A stretch of DNA of 26,728 bases from positions 1 through 26,728 of IMG/VR virus record IMGVR_UViG_3300037088_000923; one strand, given 5' to 3'. A program made the position numbers and the translations under genes. The notes under the pieces were generated by a model, which worked only from the letters and a program-made list of their open reading frames with translations, did not search any database and was not told the DNA's origin. Each line of letters starts with the position of its first letter. The stretch's first letter is position 1. This stretch comes from a virus. Shown here one piece after another: positions 11,750-19,682 of this stretch.

Positions 11750-12031
11750 ATGAAAAAGGATGAAATAATGTTAACGGCCTTTGCAGATAAATTGATGGCC
11801 AAATTTATGGAGTTGAATCCGGACGACAAGCCGATATCATGGTGTATAAAACTTATTAGCAACGATCAGGAATATAAGAATGCTGCATTGATGAGTCTTT
11901 CAAATGATGTTAGTCTTCTTTGTCTTCCTGAGAAGATCCACGATGTCATAACAAACGAAGCTGTCTTTGATTTCTTTGAAATGGAAGATAGTTGGTATTT
12001 ATTCGCTCTCGTACAGAGCAAATTTGCATAA
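11750..12031 (+). CDS. Hypothetical helical protein, 93 aa
   Basis: It begins MKKDEIMLTAFADKLMAKFM and is mostly helical and acidic, with a conserved-looking centre LPEKIHDVITNEAVFDFFEM. It has two separated Cys and no membrane segment. GGAGA precedes the ATG. It lies between the holin candidate and the inner spanin. No family recognised. Confidence 0.6.
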   Translation: MKKDEIMLTAFADKLMAKFMELNPDDKPISWCIKLISNDQEYKNAALMSLSNDVSLLCLPEKIHDVITNEAVFDFFEMEDSWYLFALVQSKFA

Positions 12032-12042
12032 GGAGAATAATC

Positions 12043-12522
12043 ATGTTAGGACTACCGCCTTATCTAAATCCGAAAAACATATTGCTGACTCTTCTGGGCA
12101 TCGCACTGATCTCAACCGGATTCCTCTATCTTACCCAGAGGACGACCCTCGCGACAACGAAGGCCAATCTCGAAAGTTGCCAGAAAGACCTTTCTATCGA
12201 GAAGATTGATCTTGCCGATTGTGAAAAGAATGTCGCAGCTGTGAAGACCCAGTACGAGCAGGCAGAGCAGACCAATGCCAATACAAATACCGTGAGAGAT
12301 AAAATATGGACGATTGTTAATAAACATACAGTCACGGCGCCCGGGCCTGCCCAAACAAATCCTCAAATAGTAACCGCTGCCCCTGCAGCCCAGCCAAAGG
12401 AGATGGTGATCGACAATGAAACACAGAAAAAACTTGATGATCTGTTTGCTGTTGCCAATAGTACTGTCGTTGCTTTTAATACAAGGGTGCGCGCATCGGC
12501 AGGAGTTGGTGGTTCCAAATGA
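12043..12522 (+). CDS. Inner-membrane spanin (Rz-like)
   Basis: The ATG at 12043 is preferred (AAGGAG 9 bases upstream); a longer frame starting inside the previous gene lacks an SD. The 159-residue product has an N-terminal signal-anchor at about 13-30 (ILLTLLGIALISTGFLYL), a periplasmic coiled coil at about 38-80 (KANLESCQKDLSIEKIDL), a Pro/Ala linker, and a second helix (ETQKKLDDLFAVANSTVV). This fits an i-spanin, which with the outer-membrane lipoprotein fuses the two membranes in lysis. The call rests mainly on the overlapping lipoprotein gene. Confidence 0.78.
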   Translation: MLGLPPYLNPKNILLTLLGIALISTGFLYLTQRTTLATTKANLESCQKDLSIEKIDLADCEKNVAAVKTQYEQAEQTNANTNTVRDKIWTIVNKHTVTAPGPAQTNPQIVTAAPAAQPKEMVIDNETQKKLDDLFAVANSTVVAFNTRVRASAGVGGSK

Positions 12523-12721
12523 GCCTGTAAAGTGCGGGGATCCCCTTGCTCCTCAGCTCATAGCAACGAAGCCCTGCATTCCATTGACGACAATGGAAGA
12601 TTATCTTCAATGTCTTGTCGCCAATACTGGCATCCTCGCAAATGATCTCAATGAAATGAACGGATATACGGAGAAGCTCGAAGATGCAGTACGCTGCTAC
12701 AAATCTTCAAACACAAAGTAG
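12416..12721 (+). CDS. Outer-membrane spanin lipoprotein (Rz1-like)
   Basis: It starts inside the Rz-like gene in the +1 frame and extends beyond it, the overlapped Rz/Rz1 layout. Of 101 residues, the signal peptide is MKHRKNLMICLLLPIVLSLL with lipobox LIQGC, so lipidation is at Cys25. The mature part is Pro/Cys-containing (KCGDPLAPQL, TKPCIPLT) with a short helix near the end. It is longer than lambda Rz1. The pair implies a Gram-negative host. Its last 38 bases overlap the large terminase start. Confidence 0.82.
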   Translation: MKHRKNLMICLLLPIVLSLLLIQGCAHRQELVVPNEPVKCGDPLAPQLIATKPCIPLTTMEDYLQCLVANTGILANDLNEMNGYTEKLEDAVRCYKSSNTK

Positions 12722-14033
12722 CACTATTCCGGAGATCATTGTCCGGCTCCCGATGCCGACTCCGAAGCAGCGGGATTTTATTTACAGTCCTGCCAAACGG
12801 AAAATAGTTAAAGCCGGAAGGCGAGGAGGCAAGACTGTTGGTGTCGGTATAATGGGGATCGAAGACTTTATGTCTAATTATAGGGTCTTGTATGCAGCGC
12901 CGACTCAGGAACAGATTGCGAGATTCTGGTTTACGGTTTGCAAGGCATTGGAAGAGCCCCTTGAAAAAGGATATCTCTACAAAAATGAATCGGATCACAT
13001 TATTGAATGGGAAGATTGGATCCTCAAGAAATGGCAGGAACAGGGAATCGACCGATCTGAAAATAGGATACGGGCAAAGACAGCATGGAATGCAGATACC
13101 CTTCGAGGAGATTATGCAGACAAGCTGCTTCTCGATGAGTGGCAGTTAATGAATGAGGATGCATGGGGATATGTCGGAGCGCCCATGCTCATGGATACAA
13201 ATGGAGATGTCGTTTTTATTTACACCCCTCCGAGTCTCCAATCAAGATCGGTAAGCAAAGCGCGGGATCCCCAGCATGCCGCAAAGCTCTTTAAAAAGAT
13301 ATCAGCGCTACAGAAGGTAAGGCCAGACAGATATGCTGCATTCCATTTTACATCTCGTGACAATCCTCATCTCAGTGAAGAGGCTCTAAACGAGATCGCA
13401 GATGATATGACATCTGAAGCTTATAGAATGGAAATTCTCGCAGAGGATCTTGATGAAGCGCTCGGCTCTCTCTGGAAGCGTGCGACAATCGAGAAGTATC
13501 GAATCCAGACATGGGATACAGAAAAGCTTCCCCGCGAGTATGAACTTATTATGGTTGGTGTCGATCCCTCTGCAACAAGTACGGGTGATGAGGCGGGGAT
13601 AATTGCAGCAGGCAAGAAAGGGAAAGAAGGATTTACACTTAAAGATGCGTCTGTCCAAGGATCTCCTCTCACATGGGCAAAGGCCGCTGTTGCTTTGTAC
13701 CACGATCTCAAGGCGAATAAGATCGTGGCAGAAGCTAACAATGGAGGAGAGATGGTTTCGACGGTTATTGCTCAGGTTGATCCCAATGTCCCCGTCACTC
13801 TTGTCCATGCGTCAAGAGGCAAGCAGACAAGGGCTGAACCTGTTTCTGCTCTTGCCGAGAAGGGGAAGGATCATCATGTAGGCAATTTCCCATATCTCGA
13901 AGATGAAATGTGTTTATGGGTGCCCGGAAGGCCATCTCCGAATAGGATGGATGCAAAGGTCTGGGCTTATACAGGACTTGGATTGGTCGGTACTGGCGGT
14001 ACTGATTGGGAGGCAGTTGTCGGAGGAAATTAA
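12684..14033 (+). CDS. terL: Terminase large subunit (ATPase and nuclease)
   Basis: It pumps DNA into the prohead and cuts concatemers. Of 449 residues, the N-terminal ATPase carries Walker A AGRRGGKT (44-51) and Walker B with catalytic acid LLLDEW (148-153). A coupling motif lies near IYTPPS (179-184). The RNase H-like nuclease shows VGVDPS with Asp294, VAEANNGG with Glu350, and a third acid Asp423 in RMDAKVWAY. All catalytic residues are present and the length is normal. The start at 12684 overlaps the o-spanin end, with GGAGAAG upstream. Separation from the small subunit by the lysis block is unusual. Confidence 0.93.
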   Translation: MQYAATNLQTQSSTIPEIIVRLPMPTPKQRDFIYSPAKRKIVKAGRRGGKTVGVGIMGIEDFMSNYRVLYAAPTQEQIARFWFTVCKALEEPLEKGYLYKNESDHIIEWEDWILKKWQEQGIDRSENRIRAKTAWNADTLRGDYADKLLLDEWQLMNEDAWGYVGAPMLMDTNGDVVFIYTPPSLQSRSVSKARDPQHAAKLFKKISALQKVRPDRYAAFHFTSRDNPHLSEEALNEIADDMTSEAYRMEILAEDLDEALGSLWKRATIEKYRIQTWDTEKLPREYELIMVGVDPSATSTGDEAGIIAAGKKGKEGFTLKDASVQGSPLTWAKAAVALYHDLKANKIVAEANNGGEMVSTVIAQVDPNVPVTLVHASRGKQTRAEPVSALAEKGKDHHVGNFPYLEDEMCLWVPGRPSPNRMDAKVWAYTGLGLVGTGGTDWEAVVGGN

Positions 14034-14035
14034 AA

Positions 14036-14395
14036 ATGCCAACAATTCAATTGAGTGATGCAAATGGAGTTAAATATTATTTTCAATGTACTCAGGGAGA
14101 TGGATCTTTAGCCAACCCATTCATCCCAGATAGTGAAGATACTAATCTTGAATTTATGCTTCATATTCTGCTTGATCTGCTTTCAAACCCTGTCTGGTTA
14201 AATGCAGCTTTGAATGCTCTTCAAGTTTCTCAGGCGACAGCTGCAAACTTGAACTGCACGGCTTCAATCGCCGGCGCTCAAACCCTTGCGACCTTAACAA
14301 ACGTGGCTCAACATGGAGCAGTTCCTGCGGATCCTCTTGTCCCCGGGATGATGGATGCCGCGTGGGGATCAGATATCAGAGCGATTTTGACATAG
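14036..14395 (+). CDS. Hypothetical structural-region protein, 119 aa
   Basis: The ATG at 14036 is chosen with GGAGG just upstream, inside the terminase end. It begins MPTIQLSDANGVKYYFQCTQ: an N-terminal beta segment, a helical centre (FMLHILLDLLSNPVWLNAAL), then an Ala/Thr-rich stretch and a C-terminal DAAWGSDIRAILT. Low charge and high Ala/Thr content are typical of virion proteins. Position between terminase and the 543-residue structural protein supports this, but no family is recognised. Confidence 0.65.
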   Translation: MPTIQLSDANGVKYYFQCTQGDGSLANPFIPDSEDTNLEFMLHILLDLLSNPVWLNAALNALQVSQATAANLNCTASIAGAQTLATLTNVAQHGAVPADPLVPGMMDAAWGSDIRAILT

Positions 14396-14404
14396 GAGGA
14401 TAAA

Positions 14405-16036
14405 ATGCCAATACTTGATAAGGTAAAACCAATAATAGATTACCCGCGTTGGAGACAACCTGCACCAACCCTTAACGCTCATGCTGCTGGATCTGCGATT
14501 TGTTTTGACAAGAGGAATGATAATAGCAGGCATCCCCTTCTATATCAACTTGTCTCCGCGGCGGTATTGAATGCCTATGATCCAAGACAGGACGGATGGT
14601 CATTCGTTGGCAACCCCGGCCTCTCTGCCTTTGGAGCTGGATCGTGTGCAGTATTTTGTCCTTCTCAGGGAGTCAGGGGAACACTGGGCAGCGGTTCGAC
14701 GAGCACTTCAATTGTCGTTGGAAGTGTTCTTACTGCGGTTATCGCAGGGCAACTTACGGGAAATAGAATCCGCATGATCGGGAATAATAATGCGGGAAGT
14801 TGCGGGAGAATAGAAGAGAGAATGATAATTGGCAACTCTGCAGGAACAAGTCCTACAATTTATCTCGATAGTCCTCTTTCATATTCCTACATAAGTGGCG
14901 ATGCATTTGAAATTCATTCGGGCAGGGTCTATATGTTGGGCACGACAGCTGGAGCAACCCAGTTGAGATATTATGATACGATTTATCAGACATTGACAAG
15001 TGCAGGCAATACCACCTTGACAATCGCGGTTGATTCTGAAATGGTTTGTCTCGATGAAGACTATGTCCCTTATGATAGAAAGCCTGGCGAGGGGTTGGTT
15101 GTTACATCTTCTTCTCCTGCAATCACTTACGATACTGGAGGGATCGTAAAGTATTGTTTACAGGCATCTGCGGTGGGAGTTGGAACAGTGACAGGATCTG
15201 CAGCGGGGGGAGACAATAATATTCTTGCAAATGAATATCGAAATTTCCAGATTAGGATTGTCGAAGATACGACAACTCCAACTGCTGTTGGACAAAGGGC
15301 TACAATCGCGTCTCATACGGCAGGAGCTGCTTCTCCTCTTATTGTTTATACTCTGGGCGCCAACTGGGGAGTGAGGCCTTCAAACAATGCCAAGTATGTC
15401 ATCGAGAATCCGAATGTCATATTGCTCTTCGCTCAGGCTGCGGGCACAACAATTTATACTTATAATCCGACACCTGCGACAATCAATAATGGAACAAATA
15501 CGATCACAACAGGAGCTTTCTCCACGCCCTATTTCGGAGTGAGGGGTTCGGCTGTTGGAGCAGGAACTTTTTATCTTCCATCATGGTCTCATGAGCCTGT
15601 TCTCAATGCAGACGGAACAAAACAATCTCGTCATAGTTTCATTTACTCTATCAGGGGAGGAGGCGGCACTCAGATTGATATGCTTGATATTGCCGGAGGT
15701 ACGACAGGAGCCTGGACAAATGCTCTTGCATATATTGGTCAGCAGACAGCATTCAATACTGCTTCTTGTGGGAATATGGCTCCATTCGATCAGAATGGAA
15801 TGTATGGATATTGTATTCTAAATGCAACAAATAATATGTATCGTTTTGATATCAAGAATAGAATCATGTGGCCATGGAAGCAGTTGCCTGTTCAGTCCGG
15901 AGCCGCGGCAGTGGGAGGAAGAGTTGAAATAATTCCATATATGACTACAGGAAATTCTCCGACAGACAAAGTGAGTCTGGTATTTGTAAACAGTCATCTT
16001 TCAACGGTCATGTATAGGGCGGAGGTAATATCATGA
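14405..16036 (+). CDS. Large beta-rich virion protein, 543 aa
   Basis: It begins MPILDKVKPIIDYPRWRQPA after AGGAGG. The composition is rich in Gly, Ala, Ser and Thr and poor in charge, with many short strand-turn units, such as VRGTLGSGSTSTSIVVGSVL, RIRMIGNN and GRVYMLGTTAGATQLRYYD. Repeated segments of the 'RVYMLGTT...QLRYYD' and 'NMYRFDIKNR' kind suggest a blade-like or beta-propeller fold. It is probably a head or tail surface protein. No enzyme motif is visible. Its last bases overlap the next gene by four. Confidence 0.7.
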   Translation: MPILDKVKPIIDYPRWRQPAPTLNAHAAGSAICFDKRNDNSRHPLLYQLVSAAVLNAYDPRQDGWSFVGNPGLSAFGAGSCAVFCPSQGVRGTLGSGSTSTSIVVGSVLTAVIAGQLTGNRIRMIGNNNAGSCGRIEERMIIGNSAGTSPTIYLDSPLSYSYISGDAFEIHSGRVYMLGTTAGATQLRYYDTIYQTLTSAGNTTLTIAVDSEMVCLDEDYVPYDRKPGEGLVVTSSSPAITYDTGGIVKYCLQASAVGVGTVTGSAAGGDNNILANEYRNFQIRIVEDTTTPTAVGQRATIASHTAGAASPLIVYTLGANWGVRPSNNAKYVIENPNVILLFAQAAGTTIYTYNPTPATINNGTNTITTGAFSTPYFGVRGSAVGAGTFYLPSWSHEPVLNADGTKQSRHSFIYSIRGGGGTQIDMLDIAGGTTGAWTNALAYIGQQTAFNTASCGNMAPFDQNGMYGYCILNATNNMYRFDIKNRIMWPWKQLPVQSGAAAVGGRVEIIPYMTTGNSPTDKVSLVFVNSHLSTVMYRAEVIS

Positions 16037-16236
16037 GGGCTGTAAGAAAAGCATTGGAAGTAGATGTCCAGATAGTTGCGTTTGCTTGTCTGATTCCTGT
16101 AAAGTCTCCAAATGGAGGCCCAGATAAATTGGAACAGGCAAATCCGGGAGACTATTTAATAACAAATTCTCAGGGAGAAAGTTATCCGATACGGGCAGAC
16201 CTTTTTCTTGCCCAGTATGATATAGTGGAAGAATAA
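16033..16236 (+). CDS. Small conserved phage protein with 'PGDYLITN' motif, 67 aa
   Basis: It begins MRAVRKALEVDVQIVAFACL. Its second half, NPGDYLITNSQGESYPIRAD then LFLAQYDIVEE, matches a short domain seen across phages and prophages with the consensus PGDYxxxxxxGxxYPIxxDxFxxxY. That domain's role is not known to me. It is coupled to its neighbours by overlaps at both ends (ATGA at 16033 and a one-base overlap at 16236). Confidence 0.7.
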   Translation: MRAVRKALEVDVQIVAFACLIPVKSPNGGPDKLEQANPGDYLITNSQGESYPIRADLFLAQYDIVEE

Positions 16237-16895
16237 TGAACGTTACTCAGGAAATATTGCTGAAACTTCTCAATCCGACTATTGCAAAAAAACAAGTCGC
16301 ATCTGGAGGATTGTTAGTATCCGGACAAGCTCAGACAATTGAGAAGATGAAACAGATCGCATCTGGAGGCCTGACGATATCAGGGAGTCCGAGATATCTT
16401 TCAAAGATGGTCTGTTCTGCGACGGGAGGGATCAATGTCGGAGGGGCAGCGGGATTCCTTGCAAAATTGGCATGTTCTCCTTCTGGAGGACTCTTTATAT
16501 CCGGACATGCTCTTGCGACTATACTTCAGGATTTTGTTGCTATCGGACAGGGAGGATTGCTTGTTTCCGGGCAGGCGAGTTATCGCTTAAAGCCTTCAGC
16601 CTTTAATTATATCGGATCCGGAGAGTTAGATATTGCCGGCATTTCTCAGATTGCATTCATATTGAAACAGATTACCGAAGGAGAGATTGATGTAAGCGGT
16701 CATGCTCTCTATGCCCATAATGTCGGCAAGATGAAATTTGGAGTTGTTGTTGATTGCCCATTTGCAAAAGCTCGTGTGATAACGATGACCGGCAGTGCAA
16801 GGGTGGTATCTCCGTCGGCAAAGGGAGAAACAATTGTAACTGAAGCGTCCTCGGAAGTGCTTGCTCCATCCGGGACAGCAAAAATATTAGATTAG
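16236..16895 (+). CDS. Repeat protein with a seven-fold 'GGLxVSG' beta repeat, 219 aa
   Basis: Residues 21-155 hold seven copies of a Gly-rich strand: VASGGLLVSG (21-30), IASGGLTISG (41-50), SATGGINVGG (61-70), SPSGGLFISG (81-90), IGQGGLLVSG (103-112), IGSGELDIAG (126-135) and ITEGEIDVSG (146-155). The period is 20 residues for the first four units. The intervening residues are helical or turn-like. A beta-solenoid or stacked-hairpin rod is likely, followed by a non-repeat C-terminal domain (about 160-219). This suggests a fibre or surface spike component. DNA copies have diverged, so the repeat is old. Confidence 0.72.
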   Translation: MNVTQEILLKLLNPTIAKKQVASGGLLVSGQAQTIEKMKQIASGGLTISGSPRYLSKMVCSATGGINVGGAAGFLAKLACSPSGGLFISGHALATILQDFVAIGQGGLLVSGQASYRLKPSAFNYIGSGELDIAGISQIAFILKQITEGEIDVSGHALYAHNVGKMKFGVVVDCPFAKARVITMTGSARVVSPSAKGETIVTEASSEVLAPSGTAKILD

Positions 16896-16907
16896 GAGGG
16901 ATTGAAA

Positions 16908-17315
16908 ATGACATTACTTGCTCCCAATGTTGGTGATGCGCAACTTCTGGGAATCGCATTGAATAAGAATGCTCAGGAGAACCAGATATTGAAGCTATTT
17001 ACAAATAATAAAGTCCCGGCAAAGGGAGATACCGCCGCCAACTATACAGAAGCTGCCGGCAATGGATATGCGGCAATCCCTCTCACCGGAGCAAACTGGT
17101 CGATTGCCCTTGCCGGATCCCCGTCTGTTGAAACGGCTTCATACGCGATGCAGGAATTTGATTTCACCGGGGCGCTCGGAAATGTCTACGGCTATTTTAT
17201 TGTCGGAGCGATCTCCGGGATACTTCTCTGGGCGGAAGCTTTTACCGGTGGTCCTTTTAATGTAACCGGATCCCAGACACCGATCCAAGTAACACCGCAG
17301 ATCACATTGAATTGA
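16908..17315 (+). CDS. Virion-associated beta protein, 135 aa
   Basis: The ATG at 16908 is chosen (AGGAGGG 10 bases upstream); a TTG six bases earlier is less likely. It begins MTLLAPNVGDAQLLGIALNK. The second half contains FDFTGALGNVYGYFIVGA and LLWAEAF, then VTPQITLN at the end. This 'FTGxxGNVYGYxV...LLWAExF...I.VTPxLxL' pattern recurs in uncharacterised phage structural proteins. Together with the next gene it probably forms part of the particle or fibre. The exact role is unknown. Confidence 0.68.
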   Translation: MTLLAPNVGDAQLLGIALNKNAQENQILKLFTNNKVPAKGDTAANYTEAAGNGYAAIPLTGANWSIALAGSPSVETASYAMQEFDFTGALGNVYGYFIVGAISGILLWAEAFTGGPFNVTGSQTPIQVTPQITLN

Positions 17316-17323
17316 GGTGAACC

Positions 17324-17671
17324 ATGAGCAGCACACAGCTTCTACCAAATGCGAGAGAGCAGAGCAGTTATGGGATCGAGGTTTCGAGTTTTGATTCGGC
17401 GGGAAATCCCTGCATCCCAAAGACGATGAATTGGTCTCTCATGGATAAACAAAAGAATATCATCAACAGCCGACAGAATGTTCCTATCATCCCCACAGGT
17501 GTCTTCACGATCATAACTCTTGAAGGGGATGATCTCCAGATCGTAGATCCTACGATGATTGTAGAGAATCGGGTTCTTGTTGTACAGGGAACAAATGATG
17601 ATATCACGCTTGGCCAGGATTCTCCCTTTGAATATAGTTTCTTATTTGATGTGGAAAGCATGGTGACATAA
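17324..17671 (+). CDS. Virion-associated beta-sandwich-like protein, 115 aa
   Basis: It begins MSSTQLLPNAREQSSYGIEV. The core reads PKTMNWSLMDKQKNIINSRQ and VLVVQGTNDD, a layout like short immunoglobulin-like phage domains (N..W.L.D..G.vIN.R). It is low in Cys, with no membrane segment. A GAGGTG SD precedes the ATG. Its stop overlaps the next start (TAATG). It is probably a small structural partner of the preceding protein. Confidence 0.65.
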   Translation: MSSTQLLPNAREQSSYGIEVSSFDSAGNPCIPKTMNWSLMDKQKNIINSRQNVPIIPTGVFTIITLEGDDLQIVDPTMIVENRVLVVQGTNDDITLGQDSPFEYSFLFDVESMVT

Positions 17672-17883
17672 TGCAAGAGAGCTGGACTCCCCGTCGGGCA
17701 AAATCGACCTCTTGTATTTGTCCTCGTTGTATGGTCAAACATAGGATGAAATTGTTTTGGACGGGTGAATTGCCAGCTCGCAAGTTTTGCAATAGTTGTA
17801 ATCAGATCGCGGAGAGAGATTATACTCCAGATTCTCTTTCAATCAGCCCAGATATACTGGAGGTTATGAATGCTTCTTTATGA
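17671..17883 (+). CDS. Zinc-ribbon protein, 70 aa
   Basis: It begins MQESWTPRRAKSTSCICPRC. Two Cys pairs, CICPRC (15-20) and KFCNSC (about 39-43), are separated by a short strand (MKLFWTGELPA), the layout of a zinc ribbon. It lies among structural genes and overlaps the start of the metalloprotease by 14 bases, providing its GGAGG SD. The role could be DNA or protein binding during assembly. Confidence 0.68.
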   Translation: MQESWTPRRAKSTSCICPRCMVKHRMKLFWTGELPARKFCNSCNQIAERDYTPDSLSISPDILEVMNASL

Positions 17884-18745
17884 TTTCTTGAAAGGTCTTC
17901 CCGGAAGCAGATATTTGAAAACCAGAGATGCTGGTTTCAAGGAGGAAGAGCATCCTCGTGGACAGCCGAATAATCCCGGGCAATTTGTTGAAGGGGGAGG
18001 ATCGAGTTCATCCGGATCCGAGGAGTCTGAATCAAAGAAGGAAGAATCACAGTCACAGGAGAAGAGTAACGAAGAGAAACTGAAAGAGGCGAGAAAGGCT
18101 CACAAGGAAGCGCGGGAGAAAAATGATTTTGATGAAATGGTAAAACATCGAAAGACCATAAATGAACTCGAAAAAGTATTGGCTCCTCCTCCTACAGAGA
18201 TCGGCAAGACGACATGGGAAGAACAGGCAAAGAGACAGGTCGCGAATAGATATATCAAGGCCAACTTCAATATTAATAGTGTCTCTGGATCAATCGAGCA
18301 GGTCAATGCAACTGGCAGTCATTTATCGAAGCTTTGTAATCAATTCCCGGAAGTGCATTTCCAGTTAAAGAAACATCGTATGAGTTTTATTAAGTATCAG
18401 GGAGAGAATGAAGTTCTTAAATCGAGATATGGACATGAAATGGGAAGAAGATCTCGGGGAGTTTATGAGGACAAAACGGGAGATGGTGCAATGCCTGCAA
18501 TTACAATGAAGGCTTTGAAAAGAAGAGATGCACTTAAATTTGATACAGATGCTGGCAAGGTTGGATATGTTTTTGGCTCGGAGAATAATGGGCACAGCGA
18601 TGGAGATGTTTTGAATCATGAATTAGGCCACCACATGATGTTTTGCATAGGTAAAAAGCCCGAAGAGAATGGTATGATGTTTGTGAAAAAATGGGAGGGT
18701 CTATTGCTCTGGAAAAGACAGTTTCAAAGTATGCTGGAACAATAA
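17870..18745 (+). CDS. Putative zinc metalloprotease of the head module, N-terminal part (frame broken at 18691)
   Basis: It begins with the shared N-terminal tag MLLYDFLKGLPGSRYLKTRD, then an EEEHPRGQPNNPGQFVEGG motif (about 26-44, also present in modified form in the portal) and a Ser/Glu/Lys-rich linker with a coiled coil (about 45-100). A C-terminal domain carries the zinc motif HELGH (250-254). Frame 0 is then lost: after VKK it reads 18 residues of unlike sequence to 18745. The domain's expected remainder, with EGFAESF as a likely third zinc ligand, is in the -1 frame from 18691. An intact form would have 346 residues. It may cleave head proteins or be injected with DNA. Confidence 0.7.
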   Translation: MLLYDFLKGLPGSRYLKTRDAGFKEEEHPRGQPNNPGQFVEGGGSSSSGSEESESKKEESQSQEKSNEEKLKEARKAHKEAREKNDFDEMVKHRKTINELEKVLAPPPTEIGKTTWEEQAKRQVANRYIKANFNINSVSGSIEQVNATGSHLSKLCNQFPEVHFQLKKHRMSFIKYQGENEVLKSRYGHEMGRRSRGVYEDKTGDGAMPAITMKALKRRDALKFDTDAGKVGYVFGSENNGHSDGDVLNHELGHHMMFCIGKKPEENGMMFVKKWEGLLLWKRQFQSMLEQ

Positions 18746-18909
18746 TAAAAGCAACTCCAATGGGAGTTGATAGAAATCCGGAAGATTGGTATCAGGAAGG
18801 ATTTGCAGAGAGTTTCGCAAAATTTACAAATCCTAATTATAAGAAAGGCAATCTGCCTCAATCAATTGAAAATTATATGACCAAGTATTTTAAAAAGGAC
18901 AAATCATGA
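18691..18909 (+). CDS. C-terminal part of the split metalloprotease
   Basis: This frame starts with an ATG that overlaps the last A of the AAAAAA run at 18686-18691, and continues the protease: MGGSIALEKTVSKYAGTIIK, then NPEDWYQEGFAESFAKFTNP, typical of the glutamate-ligand helix that follows HExxH in gluzincins. There is no SD before this ATG, so independent translation is unlikely. A seventh A in the run would join the two parts. The stop overlaps the next gene start (ATGA at 18906). Confidence 0.6.
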   Translation: MGGSIALEKTVSKYAGTIIKATPMGVDRNPEDWYQEGFAESFAKFTNPNYKKGNLPQSIENYMTKYFKKDKS

Positions 18910-19109
18910 TCGGAGAACCGAATTGTTATAAGCGTAAATGCAAATGGCTAAGAGGAGTGATTCAACCAGAGGGGACAGAAAAAGATGAGTCTCCGTCTTG
19001 TAAAGCTTTCCCAGAGGGGATCCCCGACGAGATAGCATACGGAGATAATAAACATTTGGCTCCGATCAAAGGACAGAAAAACGACATTGTCTACGAGAAG
19101 GAGAAGTAA
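18906..19109 (+). CDS. Small Cys-containing protein of a conserved phage/bacterial family, 67 aa
   Basis: It begins MIGEPNCYKRKCKWLRGVIQ. Three Cys (7, 12 and the one in PSCKAF), the stretch CKAFPEGIPDEIAYGDNKHL and the end IKGQKNDIVYEKEK match a small family with the pattern 'CxAFPxGIPxEI..G.N.H..P..GD.GI.FE'. Its function is unknown; metal binding is plausible. It is coupled to the metalloprotease C-terminal part by ATGA, and its end lies directly next to the next start. Confidence 0.68.
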   Translation: MIGEPNCYKRKCKWLRGVIQPEGTEKDESPSCKAFPEGIPDEIAYGDNKHLAPIKGQKNDIVYEKEK

Positions 19110-19679
19110 ATGCTTCTCTATGATTTCCTAAAAGGATTGAAGGGCAGCAAGTATCTCAAGACAAGAGATGCGATGTCGATTCCCTTCACTCCCGAGCATT
19201 TTAGTGAAGAGTGGAAAGCAGATCAGAAGAAGGTTTTGAAAGAGACTTATCCAGATTTGAGTGAGGATGACTCCCTTCACGAGATCAACTTTCAAGGACT
19301 GACGATCTCGATAGAGAATCCGGAGGGATCAACCCGGGAAGGCACGAAGCCTGACGGCTCTCCATGGCAGACAAAATTCTTTCATCCATATGGCTTTATA
19401 AAACATACATTAGGAGTTGATGGGGATGAGGTTGATTGTTTCATCGGCCCGAATCCGACATCACAGAATGTTTATATCATCCATCAGAGGATTAATGGAA
19501 AGTATGATGAAGATAAGGTCATGCTGGGCTTCGATGATGAGGAGCATGCAAGAGATGCCTATTTGGCGCACTATGACACCCAGCAGAGGTTAGGCCCTAT
19601 TACATTCATGCCGTTCAGCCAATTCAAGGAAGTTCTTGAAGAGAAGGGCAAAGCAGGAATCAAACTAAAAGAGGATTAA
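19110..19679 (+). CDS. Inorganic-pyrophosphatase-like (InPase) polyvalent-protein domain with shared N-terminal tag
   Basis: In this 189-residue protein, residues 1-21 (MLLYDFLKGLKGSKYLKTRD) are nearly the same as the start of the metalloprotease. The domain at about 60-185 has GLTISIENPEG (63-73), DGDEVDCFIGP (104-114) and YDEDKVMLGFDDEEHA (132-147), matching the InPase-like domain found in phage polyvalent proteins. The acidic residues are those expected to bind metal and phosphate. Its role is not established; processing of nucleotides or proteins during DNA entry has been suggested for such proteins. It lies just upstream of the portal, with AGGAG in the previous gene. Confidence 0.75.
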   Translation: MLLYDFLKGLKGSKYLKTRDAMSIPFTPEHFSEEWKADQKKVLKETYPDLSEDDSLHEINFQGLTISIENPEGSTREGTKPDGSPWQTKFFHPYGFIKHTLGVDGDEVDCFIGPNPTSQNVYIIHQRINGKYDEDKVMLGFDDEEHARDAYLAHYDTQQRLGPITFMPFSQFKEVLEEKGKAGIKLKED

Positions 19680-19682
19680 TCA

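Noticed and set aside
11992-12042. Longer start for the inner spanin inside the preceding gene
   Set aside because: No SD is present, and the extension puts a charged stretch before the membrane anchor. The ATG at 12043 has AAGGAG.
13386-13808. Minus-strand frame opposite the large terminase
   Set aside because: It overlaps confident terminase motifs and has an irregular, Cys-rich composition with no start site; it is a shadow frame.
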